Shown here: positions 1 to 10,119 of the stretch, one piece after another
Numbering within the stretch: the stretch's first letter is position 1
Layout: each line of letters begins with the position of its first letter
From: Leptobrachium leishanense
Lineage: Eukaryota; Chordata; Amphibia; Anura; Megophryidae
DNA length: 64,000 nt
Direction: 5' to 3'
NCBI GenBank assembly: GCA_009667805.1
Contig: CM019063.1
Span: 58,884,881 to 58,948,880, forward strand
Notes under the pieces: model-generated
What the model saw: only the letters and a program-made list of their open reading frames with translations
Databases searched by the model: none
What the model was told of the DNA's origin: nothing
Position numbers and translations under genes: made by a program

Positions 1-1263
1 ATTCAACTGTGGAGAAGCAAGTCTCGACTTTATGAGAAGCGGGTTCAACCTAACCACCAGGTCACTGCTCTACAATCATGGAAAGACGACTCAATCCCAC
101 TCAGAAGACGCCACCAGCGAGTGTCCTTGGGCAAGACACCTAACGATATGGATGCGCCGACCTCACAAGGTACTTGTACATCTCATAGATGATAGAGGGA
201 ACAGGCCCTGGAATCAGGCCGTATCATCCAGGCCGTATAATAGTGTGATATTCCAATGTATCAACCCCTTGTGAAAAACTGATCTTGTAAAGCGCTGCAG
301 AATTTGTGGCGTTAAATAATTAAAGGTGAATAATAATGTGCATGGAATCATGGGAGTTATAGTTCAGAAACATCTGGGGGACCGGAGTTTGACAGCCTTG
401 ACATATGTATACGCAAAAATCGGTATGTTGCTGCCTGAAAACAAGCTTTCACGGATGTTTCTCCAGCCATCTTTTCTTCGGACCAATAGCATTTTCTGAA
501 TATCGGCTTGGGAGGAATTTTTCGAACTGAATCGCTTGATAGATCGATAAAAATTAAGTCCTAATTTGTCCAGAGGCAGGAGAAAGAACCCAAAGCTTGC
601 AGGTGATGCCTGTGTTCCTCCTGGGCTAAATGAAGGAGAATGGGAAAAGAAAGTCAGCAGGGGCTCGAGACGTCGCTATAATGGATGTGATCATCAGATG
701 TCAGAACAGAAAAGACGCTGACATTTTGGAACAAGACAAGATGCCTTCAGCAATGATTCATTACAGAAAGAATGTGAGATGTTTCAGACGCCGGGTTGCA
801 GTGGCCTTGCACTTCCTGAGAATATCTATCAGTTTGCAGACAGAATAAATAATCCCCCTTTTTGCCCTCACCGGAGTTCATTTTCTGAGGGACAGGTTTG
901 CAAAATTCCATTACAATGTCTCATATTTTGTAATTGTGAGCCATTTGTGTGTCATTGCTTTATTAGATGTTTATTTTGCAGCTAAAAAAAACCCATCTTC
1001 AGTATTTTTAGACTTATTATAGGAGCGGGATGTGAAGGAAAAACCACCAATTTTTAATTATTTTTTTTGTGCTCTGCTGCATAATTATTGGTTTTGTCAC
1101 AAAAGGTGAGATTCGTTAAAACTCTCCTGGGCAGCAAAGTGACTGTCTAGAGAAAAGAAGCTTAGAATTGTATCCAGGCGCCGTGCACACCACCCGGATA
1201 GCAAAATGCGGACCTGGGACAAGGTTTCGGTCCAACCAGAGGATCTTTGTCAAGACTCTGGAG
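1..1263. other. Unassigned non-coding stretch with repeat fragments
   Basis: No supported gene. Around 285-335 the sequence reads like a retroposon 3' tail (AAAGCGCTGCAGAAT, then an A/T-rich end), resembling 9150-9212. Around 340-385 lies a fragment similar to the right part of the small hAT MITE at 1264-1402 (CATGGGAGTTATAGTTC followed by AACATCTGGGGG). Open frames here are short and resemble no family I know. Confidence 0.5.
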
Positions 1264-1402
1264 CGGGGATCTCAAACTTTGGCCACCACTCAGATGTTTA
1301 TTGCCTACAATTCCCAGGATTTTTTTTAAATGCAACAAATGGGCAGAGAATCATGGGAGTTGTAGTTCTGAAACATCTGGGGGCCAGAGATTAAGATCCC
1401 TG
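1264..1402. mobile_element. Small hAT-type MITE with perfect 8-bp TSD
   Basis: A 139-bp element flanked on both sides by CTCTGGAG (1256-1263 and 1403-1410). The left end CGGGGATCTCAAACTTTGG is an imperfect inverted copy of the right end. The inner AACATCTGGGGG and GGGAGTTGTAGTTC motifs are shared with the element at 13254-13506. An 8-bp duplication is the hallmark of the hAT superfamily. There is no coding capacity. Confidence 0.85.
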
Positions 1403-1991
1403 CTCTGGAGAGTAGAGGCAGCCAGTGGGATCACCCAAAACGCGTGTCTTTGATCTTTAGGAGCATCTTGTAACAGCGCGTATACATCTATTTTTCTGCC
1501 AGGAGATGCTTGGCAAACTTGCCGGAAGAGGCATGCTTTTTTTCACGTGGCACATTTTTCATACTTTTTTTCACATGGCACTCTGCTTCACCCTGTCTTA
1601 TTTTGAGCAGATTGACTCAAAAATACATATATACAATATCCTGATTTTTAAAGATTATTTTACAAATTATATTCATTATAACTATTAAGGGAACCAAACT
1701 GTATGGGGTCCCTTGGCCATCGTGTTTAGCTTCCTCCTCTGGTCCTAGAACTCTAGCACAGCATATTTTGCATGTGTTCCAATGTCCCCAATATCACAGA
1801 CGACACCAATCACACTGGGTCAAGCATACCGGTTAAATGTCACAGCACACATATTTTTACCATAGTAAAACAACAGAAATCCCTCCCTGGCATCTTGGTG
1901 TCTGGGACATAATTAAATTGGGGACAGATAATTGAAATAATGCTGGACACCAAGACGCATTGTGAAACATTCCAAAAAAACAGAACAATAA
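1403..1991. other. Unassigned AT-rich stretch
   Basis: I see no repeat boundary, RNA gene or convincing coding frame. The sequence is A/T-rich with T runs and is probably intronic. Confidence 0.5.
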
Positions 1992-2487
1992 CAGGGTTAT
2001 TCAAAGAGATTTGAAAAGTCACCGCACGTTCAGTGACTTTTCGTTCTCCTCAATTCGGTTCCTTTTGCCGATCCCATTTCGGTGACCCTGCGGTGTATTC
2101 AGCAAACACCACATGGTCCCCGAATTGCAGGGAAAAGCTGCCGCAAACCCGACGAAAACTAACCGCAAAACCCAAGAATGCACGCCGAAAACAAGCAAAA
2201 ACATCTGGATTAACCTTCGAAAAACCCGAGCAGGAGCTGATCACACGCAGCGAAGCAGCCGAACAGGAGCCGAATCACACAGAGCCGAAGCAGCTGAGAC
2301 GCAGAGGAGGCAGTGAATAAATTAGCAAAACCGTTTGTATGAATCTGTGAAAATGATACGCTGTTTGCAAAGAAACTACTGAGCGAAAATGTCTGAAATT
2401 TACACAGGAGGTCCAGGGAATGATAATAAAGAGGGCTGTTACAGAAGAAATAAGTAAACTTACAAAAAAAAAAAAAAATAGGACTTT
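1992..2487 (-). mobile_element. Family A MITE, truncated copy
   Basis: It starts with the family A terminus CAGGGTTATTCAAAGAGAT at 1992 and reads inward as the inverse of the right half of the full copy at 5627-6491 (GACCCTGCGGTGTATTCAGC, then CTGTTTGCAAAGAAACTACT). It stops in an A-run near 2475, so the other terminus is missing. Open frames across it also appear in the other copies without conservation of protein sequence; they are not genes. Confidence 0.85.
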
Positions 2488-2625
2488 TAACCCTTTCGCT
2501 GCTGAGGCTTTTCCCGCCTCTGTGCTGAGGTAATTTTTACCGGTTTCGCTCATCATGTCTAAACGTGTTTTGAAGCTTATTTTAGTATATGACCCAGACA
2601 TATTATATATCGTTCTTTGCGCCAG
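2487..2625. mobile_element. Fragment of a TTAA-flanked MITE
   Basis: It begins TTAACCCTTTCGCTGCTGAG, matching the left end of a similar fragment at 52648-52757 (TTAACCCTTTTGCTGCTGAG). Only one end is present because the 33-bp repeat block of the next element follows. A TTAA start fits a piggyBac- or Kolobok-type element, but the missing right end leaves the superfamily open. Confidence 0.5.
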
Positions 2626-2626
2626 A

Positions 2627-3087
2627 CTCATTTTTTACAAAAAGGATACATTGAGATTTCTAATTTTTTACAAAAAGGATACATTGAGATTTCTCTGGTT
2701 TCCCGGGAAGGAAACATTGAGATTTCTCATGTTTTACAAGAAGGATACATTGAGATTTCTCATGTTTTACAAGAAGGATACATTGAGATTTCTCTGGTTT
2801 TCCAGGAAGGATACATTGAGATGGGAATGATACAAAATTTAATTACAGAATCAGCGATATAAATACGATGTCCGAAATTAGTGAAATGGAACCGAAATCA
2901 CGAATGGAACGAAAATGAATTTTGATTTTACACATTTCTAGTCCATTCGAAAAGTTTTCGTTTCGGCACGAAAATTTGTTCGGATCTGCCGTTTTCGGAT
3001 CTGAAAATTTTTGGAAAATTGTCCGAGCACGAATGCACGAATCGGGAAATTTCGTGAAAATTCCGAAACCCGAAACGCACATCCCTA
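2627..3087. mobile_element. hAT MITE (TAGGGATGTGC family), right part, with 33-bp repeats
   Basis: The right end ACGCACATCCCTA stops at 3087 and matches the ends of the full copies at 45544-46334 and 54562-55573. The left end is gone. About six copies of a 33-bp unit (TTTTACAAGAAGGATACATT plus GAGATTTCTC) fill 2627-2826. In one frame the unit reads as an 11-residue repeat, but no protein function is implied. The unit is a degenerate copy of a module also found at 16890-16960 and 60340-60400. Confidence 0.8.
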
Positions 3088-3612
3088 ATCTCTGGGCTAA
3101 AAAGGAGAACTCAGTTTCCTGGAGGTGCAATCATTCGGCAGTAAACAGCTTAGAGCCAAAAGATAAATAAAATAATAACGGTTGTGATGACATAAAAGTG
3201 TTCTTCTTGGAAGACGAGCTCTCGGCTCCGTAATATCACAGTACGAATGCTTTTAGAAATGAATGAACCACTCACAAAAGGGACAAACATCGGAAGGTCA
3301 CTAAAGCCACATTCATTACTGTAACACGGGCTGCAACAATATGGCCAAACGCGTAGGATGCACTTTAACGAAGGAGTATTACGGAGTGGATGTGTTCCAG
3401 CTGTGCAGGCGTATGCAGAAACTGAGCAGAAGCAAAGGAATCTCTACCCTTTCACCGGGAGCTTTCATAGATGTGACTCAAATCAATTGTAAAACATGAA
3501 ACAATTGCTTGATTCAAACTAGTTCCCAATCAAGCTAAAAACCGTTGGATCCATGATTCAGAGATTAAAAAATAATTATCGCTAAAAGGAATCTTACAAG
3601 AGAGCGCAATAA
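3088..3612. other. Unassigned stretch
   Basis: No recognisable gene or element boundary between the hAT MITE end and the family B MITE. Confidence 0.5.
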
Positions 3613-4772
3613 GGGCCCTATTACAATCTTCGCGCAAACGTTTCCGCCGGCGCAAAAATGCATTAATGCGAGGGGTAAAACCCTTTGCGCTTTACGTCGT
3701 ATTACAATGTCGGCGTAACAAACGCGCATATTCGTCCACCGCGGGTGAACCTGCGCGAATCCCAGCGAGATTACTGTACTGCGCGCGTCCTATACTTAAC
3801 ATTGTGAGCGCAACTGCGTTTGTGCGCTGGTATGCGGATGGTATTACAATCTATGCGCAGTTTGTAACGCACAGCCTTTGCGCGCATAACTTTAGCGACT
3901 CCTAAAAGCTGGTGTTAATGGCAAATTCTATCAACCTGGCCGAAACCAAATACACCAGCCCAAAAAAAAATACGCAGCAAAGTATAGTTACACATTCTAC
4001 ACATACCCAAACCAATAAAATGGAGAAGTTGTCTGTGCATTTATTATTGCTGCAGCATATATACTCAGATTGACTTTGACAGGCGCAAAAACTTAACGTG
4101 AGAAAATTGTGGTTCTTAATTCTGATTGGTTGAATCGCGTGAAAAAGCAGTCCGCACACTGATTTCTGCGCGCAACGTTGCTGCGCGAGCATTTGTGCGT
4201 GTCCGTTTTACGCGCGTTATTGCTCGACGGATGAAAAAATGCATGAGGATTGTAATTCCATTGTTGATTTATGCTCGTTAACGTTTAACGCTTGTTGCAC
4301 ACATTCACGCGTTGCGCGAGCGTTTAAGGCTGGGGTCAGACAAACGCAGTGCGAACGGGCGTGCTGACGCACTTTATTACGGCCGTAGTAGCAGCCAAAG
4401 ACGGCCAATGACAGCCAATATACGAAGTACGGCCGCACGAAAGTTCGGCTGCGCAACGCAAGCGGCAAAGGAACGCATTTTTTCGAGAATGTAGAACCGC
4501 TAGTACTGACGTACAGAGTGCGCTGCGTCCGCTGCATCCGCATAGCGGCATGTGTGCGTGATTAGGAGACATCAGACGCTGCTCATGTCCGGCCAACATC
4601 ACGTCCGTTTGTTTTTAATAGCTTCCTCAAAAATCTCGGCCGAAATTGCGCATCGTATGACCGCTATCGTGTCTTCCGTGAAAAAGTGCGTTCGGACACA
4701 TCAACGCTCTTTCTGACGGTAGACGTGAAAAATGCGTTCGTCTGACCCTAGCCTTAACGCGAAGATTGTAAT
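3613..4772. mobile_element. Family B CpG-rich MITE
   Basis: The left end GGGCCCTATTACAATCTTCG faces a right end CGAAGATTGTAAT near 4772. The interior is rich in GCGC and CGCAAA motifs and holds internal direct copies of the ATTACAATCT end. Two further copies lie at 53874-54520 and 57185-57894 and share the segment TGTGTAGAATGTGTAACTAT in either orientation. It is non-coding. A Harbinger-type MITE is nested at 4327-4753. No clear TSD was found, so the superfamily is unassigned. Confidence 0.75.
4327..4753. mobile_element. PIF/Harbinger-type MITE nested in family B
   Basis: The ends AGGCTGGGGTCAGAC and GTCTGACCCTAGCC are inverted repeats, and TTA flanks both sides (4324-4326 and 4754-4756). 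A second copy at 59317-59733 has the same ends and the same TTA duplication. A TWA target duplication is characteristic of PIF/Harbinger. The interior is CpG-rich and non-coding. Confidence 0.85.
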
Positions 4773-4879
4773 GTAAATGTATTAAAATTCAACAATGGAC
4801 GCACTAGATTGAAGTAAGGGTTAATATCAACTGCTCTTAAAATATGGAAAAAGAGAAGACTCCTGTATCTGTATCCGCA

Positions 4880-5605
4880 CTTCAGCGAGTCCGATTCCGT
4901 GACCCTGCGGTGAATTCAGCAATCACAGCAGGGTCCCAAAAGTGCAGTGAAGCGATCGCCGGCTGCTGCCGCCAACCTGCCAAACAGCCACCTATTGCAG
5001 CTGACGATTTGCCGAACACAGCGCTGACCAGCCGCAGAAAAGAGCCGACAAGCCGCCGGACGGGTAAAAAACCAACAAAACGAGTGAAAGTGTCAAATTT
5101 GAAATGCTGTTTGCAAAAAAACTACTGAACACAAATGTCTGGAATTAAGATACAAGGTCCTAGAATAATAATTAAAAGGTCTGTTACAGAAAAAAGAAAA
5201 AGCGCTAAAAATTGACAGAAAAATCTGAAAAAAATCCTAAATTAATAAATAAAGAAACTTTTTACTGCAGAATAAACGGTTTAATAGATATCGGATAAAA
5301 ACGGGAATATTTTTAACATTGAAGTCTATGGGATTCGCCTAATTAAGCCTGTCGAATGAAACCACTGACCAGCAGGACATTTCACTGACATTTCACTGCT
5401 GTTCGGTGTCTGTGAACAGATTAACCATTGCTTCTCTAGGGGGACTTCCACTGCCGCCGAACAGAACTGTATGCCGCTGGCAATTCACCAAAATTCTCGT
5501 ACGGGGAAATTCGCTGTTCGGTGCATTTTCGGGGCAACTTCGCATCTCTGTGGTACATTGTACATCCCCATTGTACAGCGCTAAGGAATTTATTGGCACT
5601 TTATA
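4880..5605 (-). mobile_element. Family A-related MITE, degenerate
   Basis: It contains family A landmarks in inverse order: GACCCTGCGGTGAATTCAGC near 4910, an AAACTACTGAACAC block near 5115, a TTTTTACTGCAG block near 5260, and GGGATTCGCCTAATTAAG near 5330. Both termini are eroded. The GCCGACAAGCCGCC stretch near 5040 resembles the C/G-rich repeats at 14400-14690. Confidence 0.7.
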
Positions 5606-5626
5606 AATACTTATGACTGTAACTAT

Positions 5627-6491
5627 CAGGGTTATTCAAAGAGATCCGAATTGCTTGAGAAAGGTAACCGAACGCTGAAATTCAGCGTTCGGTTACCGTT
5701 CTTGGCCATTCGGCTATCCAGAGAGCAGGCAATTCGCCAAATCCTGGCGAATTGCCTGAACATCCGGTGCCTGTTCGGTGCCTGTTCGAGGGCAGTGAAA
5801 TCCCCATGAAAAGCACTGCTTCGGCTATTCAGAGAACACAAACCAGCAGTGAAAGGTTCCCGAAATGCCCTGCCATTCGGTGGTTTCATGCGGCAGATTT
5901 ATTCAGGCGAATCCCATAGGCTTCAATGTTAAAAATATTCCCGTTTTAATACAATATCTAATAAACTGTTCATTATAAAATTCTGCAGTAAAGAGTCTCT
6001 TTATTTATAGATTTTTTAGGATACTTTAAGCATTTTTTTTTTTTTTTTTTAAGTTTACTTATCTTTTCTGTAACAGCCCTTTTTATTATCATTCCCTGGA
6101 CCTCATATGTAAATTTCAGACATATTCGTTCAGTAGTTTCTTTGCAAACAGTGTTTCACTTTTCACACATTCATACAAACTGTTTTGCTAATTTATTCAC
6201 TGCCTCTTCTGCTGTGTCGAAGGCTGCGATCGGCTCCTGTTCGGGTTTTTCTGTGGTTTTCGGCAGGTTAATCCAGATGTTTTTGTGGCTTTTCTGCGTG
6301 CATTCGCTGGGTTTTACGGTTAGTTTTCGTCAGGTTTGCGGCAGCTTTTCCCTGCAATTCGGGGACCCTGTGGTGTTTGCTGAATACACCGCAGGGTCAC
6401 CGAAATGGGATCGGCAAAAGGAACCGAATTGAAGAGAAAGAAAAGTCACCGAACGTGCGCTGACTTTTCAAATCTCTTTGAAAAAACCCTG
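5627..6491 (+). mobile_element. Family A MITE, full copy 1 (3-bp TSD)
   Basis: An 865-bp element from CAGGGTTATTCAAAGAGATC to CTCTTTGAAAAAACCCTG, flanked by TAT at 5624-5626 and 6492-6494. Both halves hold hairpins, for example GGCAATTCGCC paired with GGCGAATTGCC near 5730-5756. Two other complete copies (20425-28223 after removing a LINE, and 56207-57113) have the same ends with 3-bp flanks TAA and ATA. No transposase is encoded. The 3-bp TSD would fit Harbinger-like transposition, but the flanks are not always TWA, so the superfamily is open. Confidence 0.88.
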
Positions 6492-6494
6492 TAT

Positions 6495-7341
6495 GAATAA
6501 CCCCTTACTGTATGTCTGATTTCTGAATTGGTCAGTAACTAATCGCCCATGTCTACTGAATGACATCTCAGCTGTCATGGGATAAGTACTTCTTCACTCT
6601 TCATCAGTTCTAAGTGCAGAAGTTCCACGAAGAGAAGATGGTGCATTTGTTAACTGGGCACAATTATCTCGGCACATAGGATCTGCTTTCTTGATATTTA
6701 TAAATGATACCCATCGGGGTAGCAGTGTTTAATCACAATTGTTATATGATTATAAATTCCGCCGCCGTTTGAGAAGCCTTGAAACAGCTGATGAACTTGA
6801 CCTTGAGCTCATTAAAAAAAAGTCGTCTATGTTTGCTGACCTATTAATGACCCACATTATGCTCATGTCCAAGGGGCTGTTATCGCATGTTATTAGTAGA
6901 AAAGCAATTTAGACATTTGTACCGAGGAAATCAGAATGGAATCTGAAGGAACGTTACCAATAACGACTAAACTTTGCCCCAAGAATGACTCCTTTATACC
7001 CTTTTCTTACCTTTCATGACCTGTACAATTACACGATTGTATAGTTTAATGGTATTGTTTATAATAGCAATACAATTCTATTACTATTAATCTTCTACTT
7101 TACTTTCATTTTTTTTATTTTGATGATTTTTATATGAAAGGTTCTTAGAGAAATTGTCTTAGAGACATTAGATATTGTTCTGAAATGTACACCACGGGTC
7201 CATAGGGCAATTAAATAGCAAAACGTGTTATATGTGTCCGTTACTTCTGTCTGTCCTCTATTCACCCTGTTACTATAAGATTACTCTCCTATGCCACATT
7301 ACATAAGCTTTCACTCCCTTTTTGTTCCACCCTGCATCCTC
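6495..7341. other. Unassigned AT-rich stretch
   Basis: Probably intronic. I see no inverted-repeat boundaries, arrays or convincing coding frames. Confidence 0.5.
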
Positions 7342-7344
7342 TTA

Positions 7345-8156
7345 TGCTGGCCGTCCACTGGTGCCGTAATCGGGCGACCAACGTGGTCACCCAATTACAG
7401 ACAATGCTATTGGTCAATCAGGGTAGTCTACTGGAAGCATCTGTGGATAACCCAGATCGGCCGATAAACAGGTGAAAAAAACACAGCTGCAGGGCCGGTG
7501 CCGGATGAAAATAAATTGTCTTTGAGGCTGAAACGGCATTTCAGCATCAAAGACAGCCCCCGTTTGCCAAGGCCGGCTCGTGCTGAAAAAAAACCCCAAT
7601 AAAAAACAACTTGCCAGGCTGAAGTGGGGGATTAGCCCCCCTCTTCCTGGTGCTGAAAGTGTTTCAGCACTAGGGGGAGCGGTGCTGAAGCCAGCTTGTT
7701 GAAAAAAAGAAAAAAAAATAGATGCTAGCAAAAAAAAAAAGACTGGTCTTTTACAAAAAAAACAGAACCAAAAAGTTAGCCAAAAAAATACAGAAAAATA
7801 CCTAAAAAAATCCTAAAATATCTATAAATAAAATACTTTTTTCTGCAGATTAAAAAAAAAAATGAACTGTTCAATGAATAATAAATAAAAACGAGAATAT
7901 TTTTTTCCCGTTGAATCCTATGGGCTGTCACTTCTCTTGTACCAGATCGTACGATTTCATCTGACCAAATTCAATTGAAATTGAAAGGATCGCACATCTG
8001 TTGTAATCGCATAAACTCATCTGAAATCGTCAGGCGGTGGTCGTAGGCAGTGGAAGAGGCTGATTCACCTGCATTTTGTAGGATCGGTCGGATGACTTCA
8101 GACGATATCAAGTGATCACACCATCGCAGGAATATGGTGCCAGTGGATGGCCAGCT
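7345..8156. mobile_element. Harbinger-like MITE (CTGGCC ends)
   Basis: The left end TGCTGGCCGTCCACTGG and the right end CCAGTGGATGGCCAGCT are inverted repeats flanked by TTA at 7342-7344 and 8157-8159. Inside are a hairpin (TGTCTTTGAGGCTGAAA facing TTTCAGCATCAAAGACA, 7519-7557) and a family A-like fragment at about 7780-7925. No transposase frame is present. The TTA duplication suggests PIF/Harbinger. Confidence 0.75.
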
Positions 8157-8215
8157 TTATTCTCTTTCAAATTTTTTATACCAGCAGTAAAACAGTCAAT
8201 CTCAACCTATTATTA

Positions 8216-8716
8216 GATAAATACAGAAAAAATGGCGTCGCGCCCATACTCACCGGAGCGGCAGCAACTGCCTGGAGTAACAGCCCAGTTAATGTATAAA
8301 ACATAACAAGGAAAAAAGTGTCATCTGCTCTCGTTTCTATGTGTTCCATGTACAACAAAATGCTATGAGGTTTTCGTTTGTTTCAATGGCCATTGCAACG
8401 TAAGCTCACTCGCCACTTCACGGCACCTCTTTACAGAGTGAGTACCTAACATGTACCAAAAGGCCGCTCTACTGAGCAGCTCCAAGCCCCTCCTGCTGCT
8501 TTTCAGCTAAGTGGCGAGTGAGCTTACGTTGCAATGGCCATTGAAACAAACAAAAACCTCATAGTGTTTTGTTGTACATGGAACACATAGAAACGAGCGC
8601 AGATGACACTTTTTTTTCCTTGTTATGTTTTATACATTAACTGGGCTGTTACTCCTGGCAGTTGCTGCCGCTCCGGTGAGTATGGGCGCGACGGCATTTT
8701 TCTGTATTTATGTATA
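8216..8716. repeat. Long inverted repeat with arms of about 200 bp
   Basis: The arms 8216-8418 and 8509-8716 are reverse complements with only a few mismatches and small indels, separated by about 90 bp. The arm includes GTTTCAATGGCCATTGCAAC and CCGGAGCGGCAGCAACTGCC. The spacer is the continuation of the left arm's unit, because the third copy at 8841-9037 carries the same joined sequence. The structure is therefore an inverted duplication of a dispersed repeat. A transcript across it would fold into a long hairpin. Confidence 0.88.
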
Positions 8717-8840
8717 TCATGCTTGTAACACCAGTCCGTCATTTTGCAGCTGTTCCTCTTTCCATGTTTTTGTTTTTAATCCCAAATGGGAAGTGTTTGG
8801 TGCGTGTATAAATAAAACCCACCATCTTTGCCTCTCCTTA

Positions 8841-9037
8841 GCTGAAAAGGGAGCTGCTCAGTAGAGTGGCCTTTTGGTTACATTTGTTAGGTACTCACTC
8901 TGTAGAGAGGTGCCTTGAAGTGGCGAGTGAGTTTACGTTGCAATGGCCGTTGAAACAAACAAAAACCTCATAGTGTTTTGTTGTACCTGGAACACATAGA
9001 AACGAGCGCAGATGACACTTTTTTCCTTGTTATGTTT
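8841..9037 (+). repeat. Third copy of the inverted-repeat unit
   Basis: It carries the same sequence as the right arm (GTGGCGAGTGAG, GAAACAAACAAAAACCTCAT, then CGCAGATGACACTTTTTTCC), preceded by the inverse of the hairpin spacer. It extends the repeat unit and shows that the hairpin arose from two copies in opposite orientation. Confidence 0.8.
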
Positions 9038-9139
9038 CAACCTATTAGATGTTCTCTTCTTCTCCTCCTCCGCTTGTGCATGTGGTGTACTCTTCCCTTC
9101 CTGTTTCTGTTTCCCTGCAATCTATTTACTTTATGCCCT

Positions 9140-9212
9140 CACTCTAAATTGTAAAGTGCCGTGGAAACTGTTGACATTGTAGACATGATAACGATAATAA
9201 TAATAATAATAA
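9140..9212 (+). repeat. Retroposon-like 3' tail ending in an (ATA)n run
   Basis: It reads TTGTAAAGTGCCGTGGAAAC and ends in an ATA repeat at 9192-9212. Similar wording at 285-335 suggests a dispersed SINE or LINE 3' end. No body or target duplication was identified. Confidence 0.45.
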
Positions 9213-9643
9213 ACTGATAGTTTTCCGGAATCCCCATCCATCCAAGTTTAGCCATCACTGTCAGAAACGGTTGGGAGTTGATGCGCCAGCACACATATGG
9301 TTGGAGTGTAATACTAGCTGTGCTCTGCCCAATATTACAAGATGTGTCGAATATAAACAGTCTTGCAAAAGCTTTTGCAGATGTATATACTAGAGATGTG
9401 CACACATTTTTTTTTGTTTCGTTTCAGCTCGTTCGGTTTTTTAAAGGTTTTGTTTCGGCTTGTTGTTTCATATAGATTTTTGTTTCGTGAAATCGGGGAA
9501 TTTCTGTCTTTCGGATTGTCTGCTCTCTTAATTTCAAAGGGTCCAGTTCGTTTTGACTTTAGACCAGGGGTCAAGTCCTGGGAAAAAAAGTGAGGGAACT
9601 CACCCACGAATTCCACAACCCCCATTACCTGAAGAAAAAAAAA

Positions 9644-9648
<5 letters not shown>

Positions 9649-9684
<36 letters not shown>
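9649..9684. repeat. (AT)n microsatellite
   Basis: An uninterrupted AT dinucleotide run inside the nested hAT element. A second AT run lies at 50106-50130. Confidence 0.95.
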
Positions 9685-9688
<4 letters not shown>

Positions 9689-9861
9689 AGTATAGCCTGA
9701 TACCATTTTTATTGGGTTAACTTTACATTTAAAAAACAAGCTTTCAAGAGTGTAAACTGGAAACTATACTGATCAGTGACAGGTATCACTCCGTACAGGT
9801 ATACTCGTGATTGTGGCAACTGGACTAACGCATTTTATATATATATATATATCCAGGCACA

Positions 9862-10111
9862 GACCCCAGAATAATATACACAACACTGTGCCCCCAGAAT
9901 AATATACACAGCACTGGACCCCCAGAATAATATATACAGCGCTGAGCCCCCAGAATAATATACACAGCGCTGAGCCCCCAGAATAATATACACAGTGCTG
10001 AACCCCCAGAATAACATACCCAGCACTGAGCCCCAGAATAATATACACAACACTGAACCCCCAGAATAACATACACAGCACTGAACCCCAAGAATAATAT
10101 ACACAGCACTG
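9862..10111. repeat. Nine-copy 27-bp minisatellite
   Basis: Nine units of about 27 bp with core CCCAGAATAATATACACAGC, each followed by ACTG/GCTG and a C run. Units differ by single bases and small C-run length changes. It lies directly before the larger C-rich array and shares its pattern of C runs spaced by A/T-rich sequence. Confidence 0.9.
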
Positions 10112-10119
10112 GTTATATG

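Noticed and set aside
2033..2320. Recurrent frames in family A copies (also 6142-6432, 27851-28165, 56804-57412)
   Set aside because: They share DNA, not protein conservation; frames differ in orientation and length among copies, and the element is a MITE.
7414..7731. A 105-codon minus-strand frame
   Set aside because: It lies inside a Harbinger-like MITE hairpin region and has no domain or conservation.
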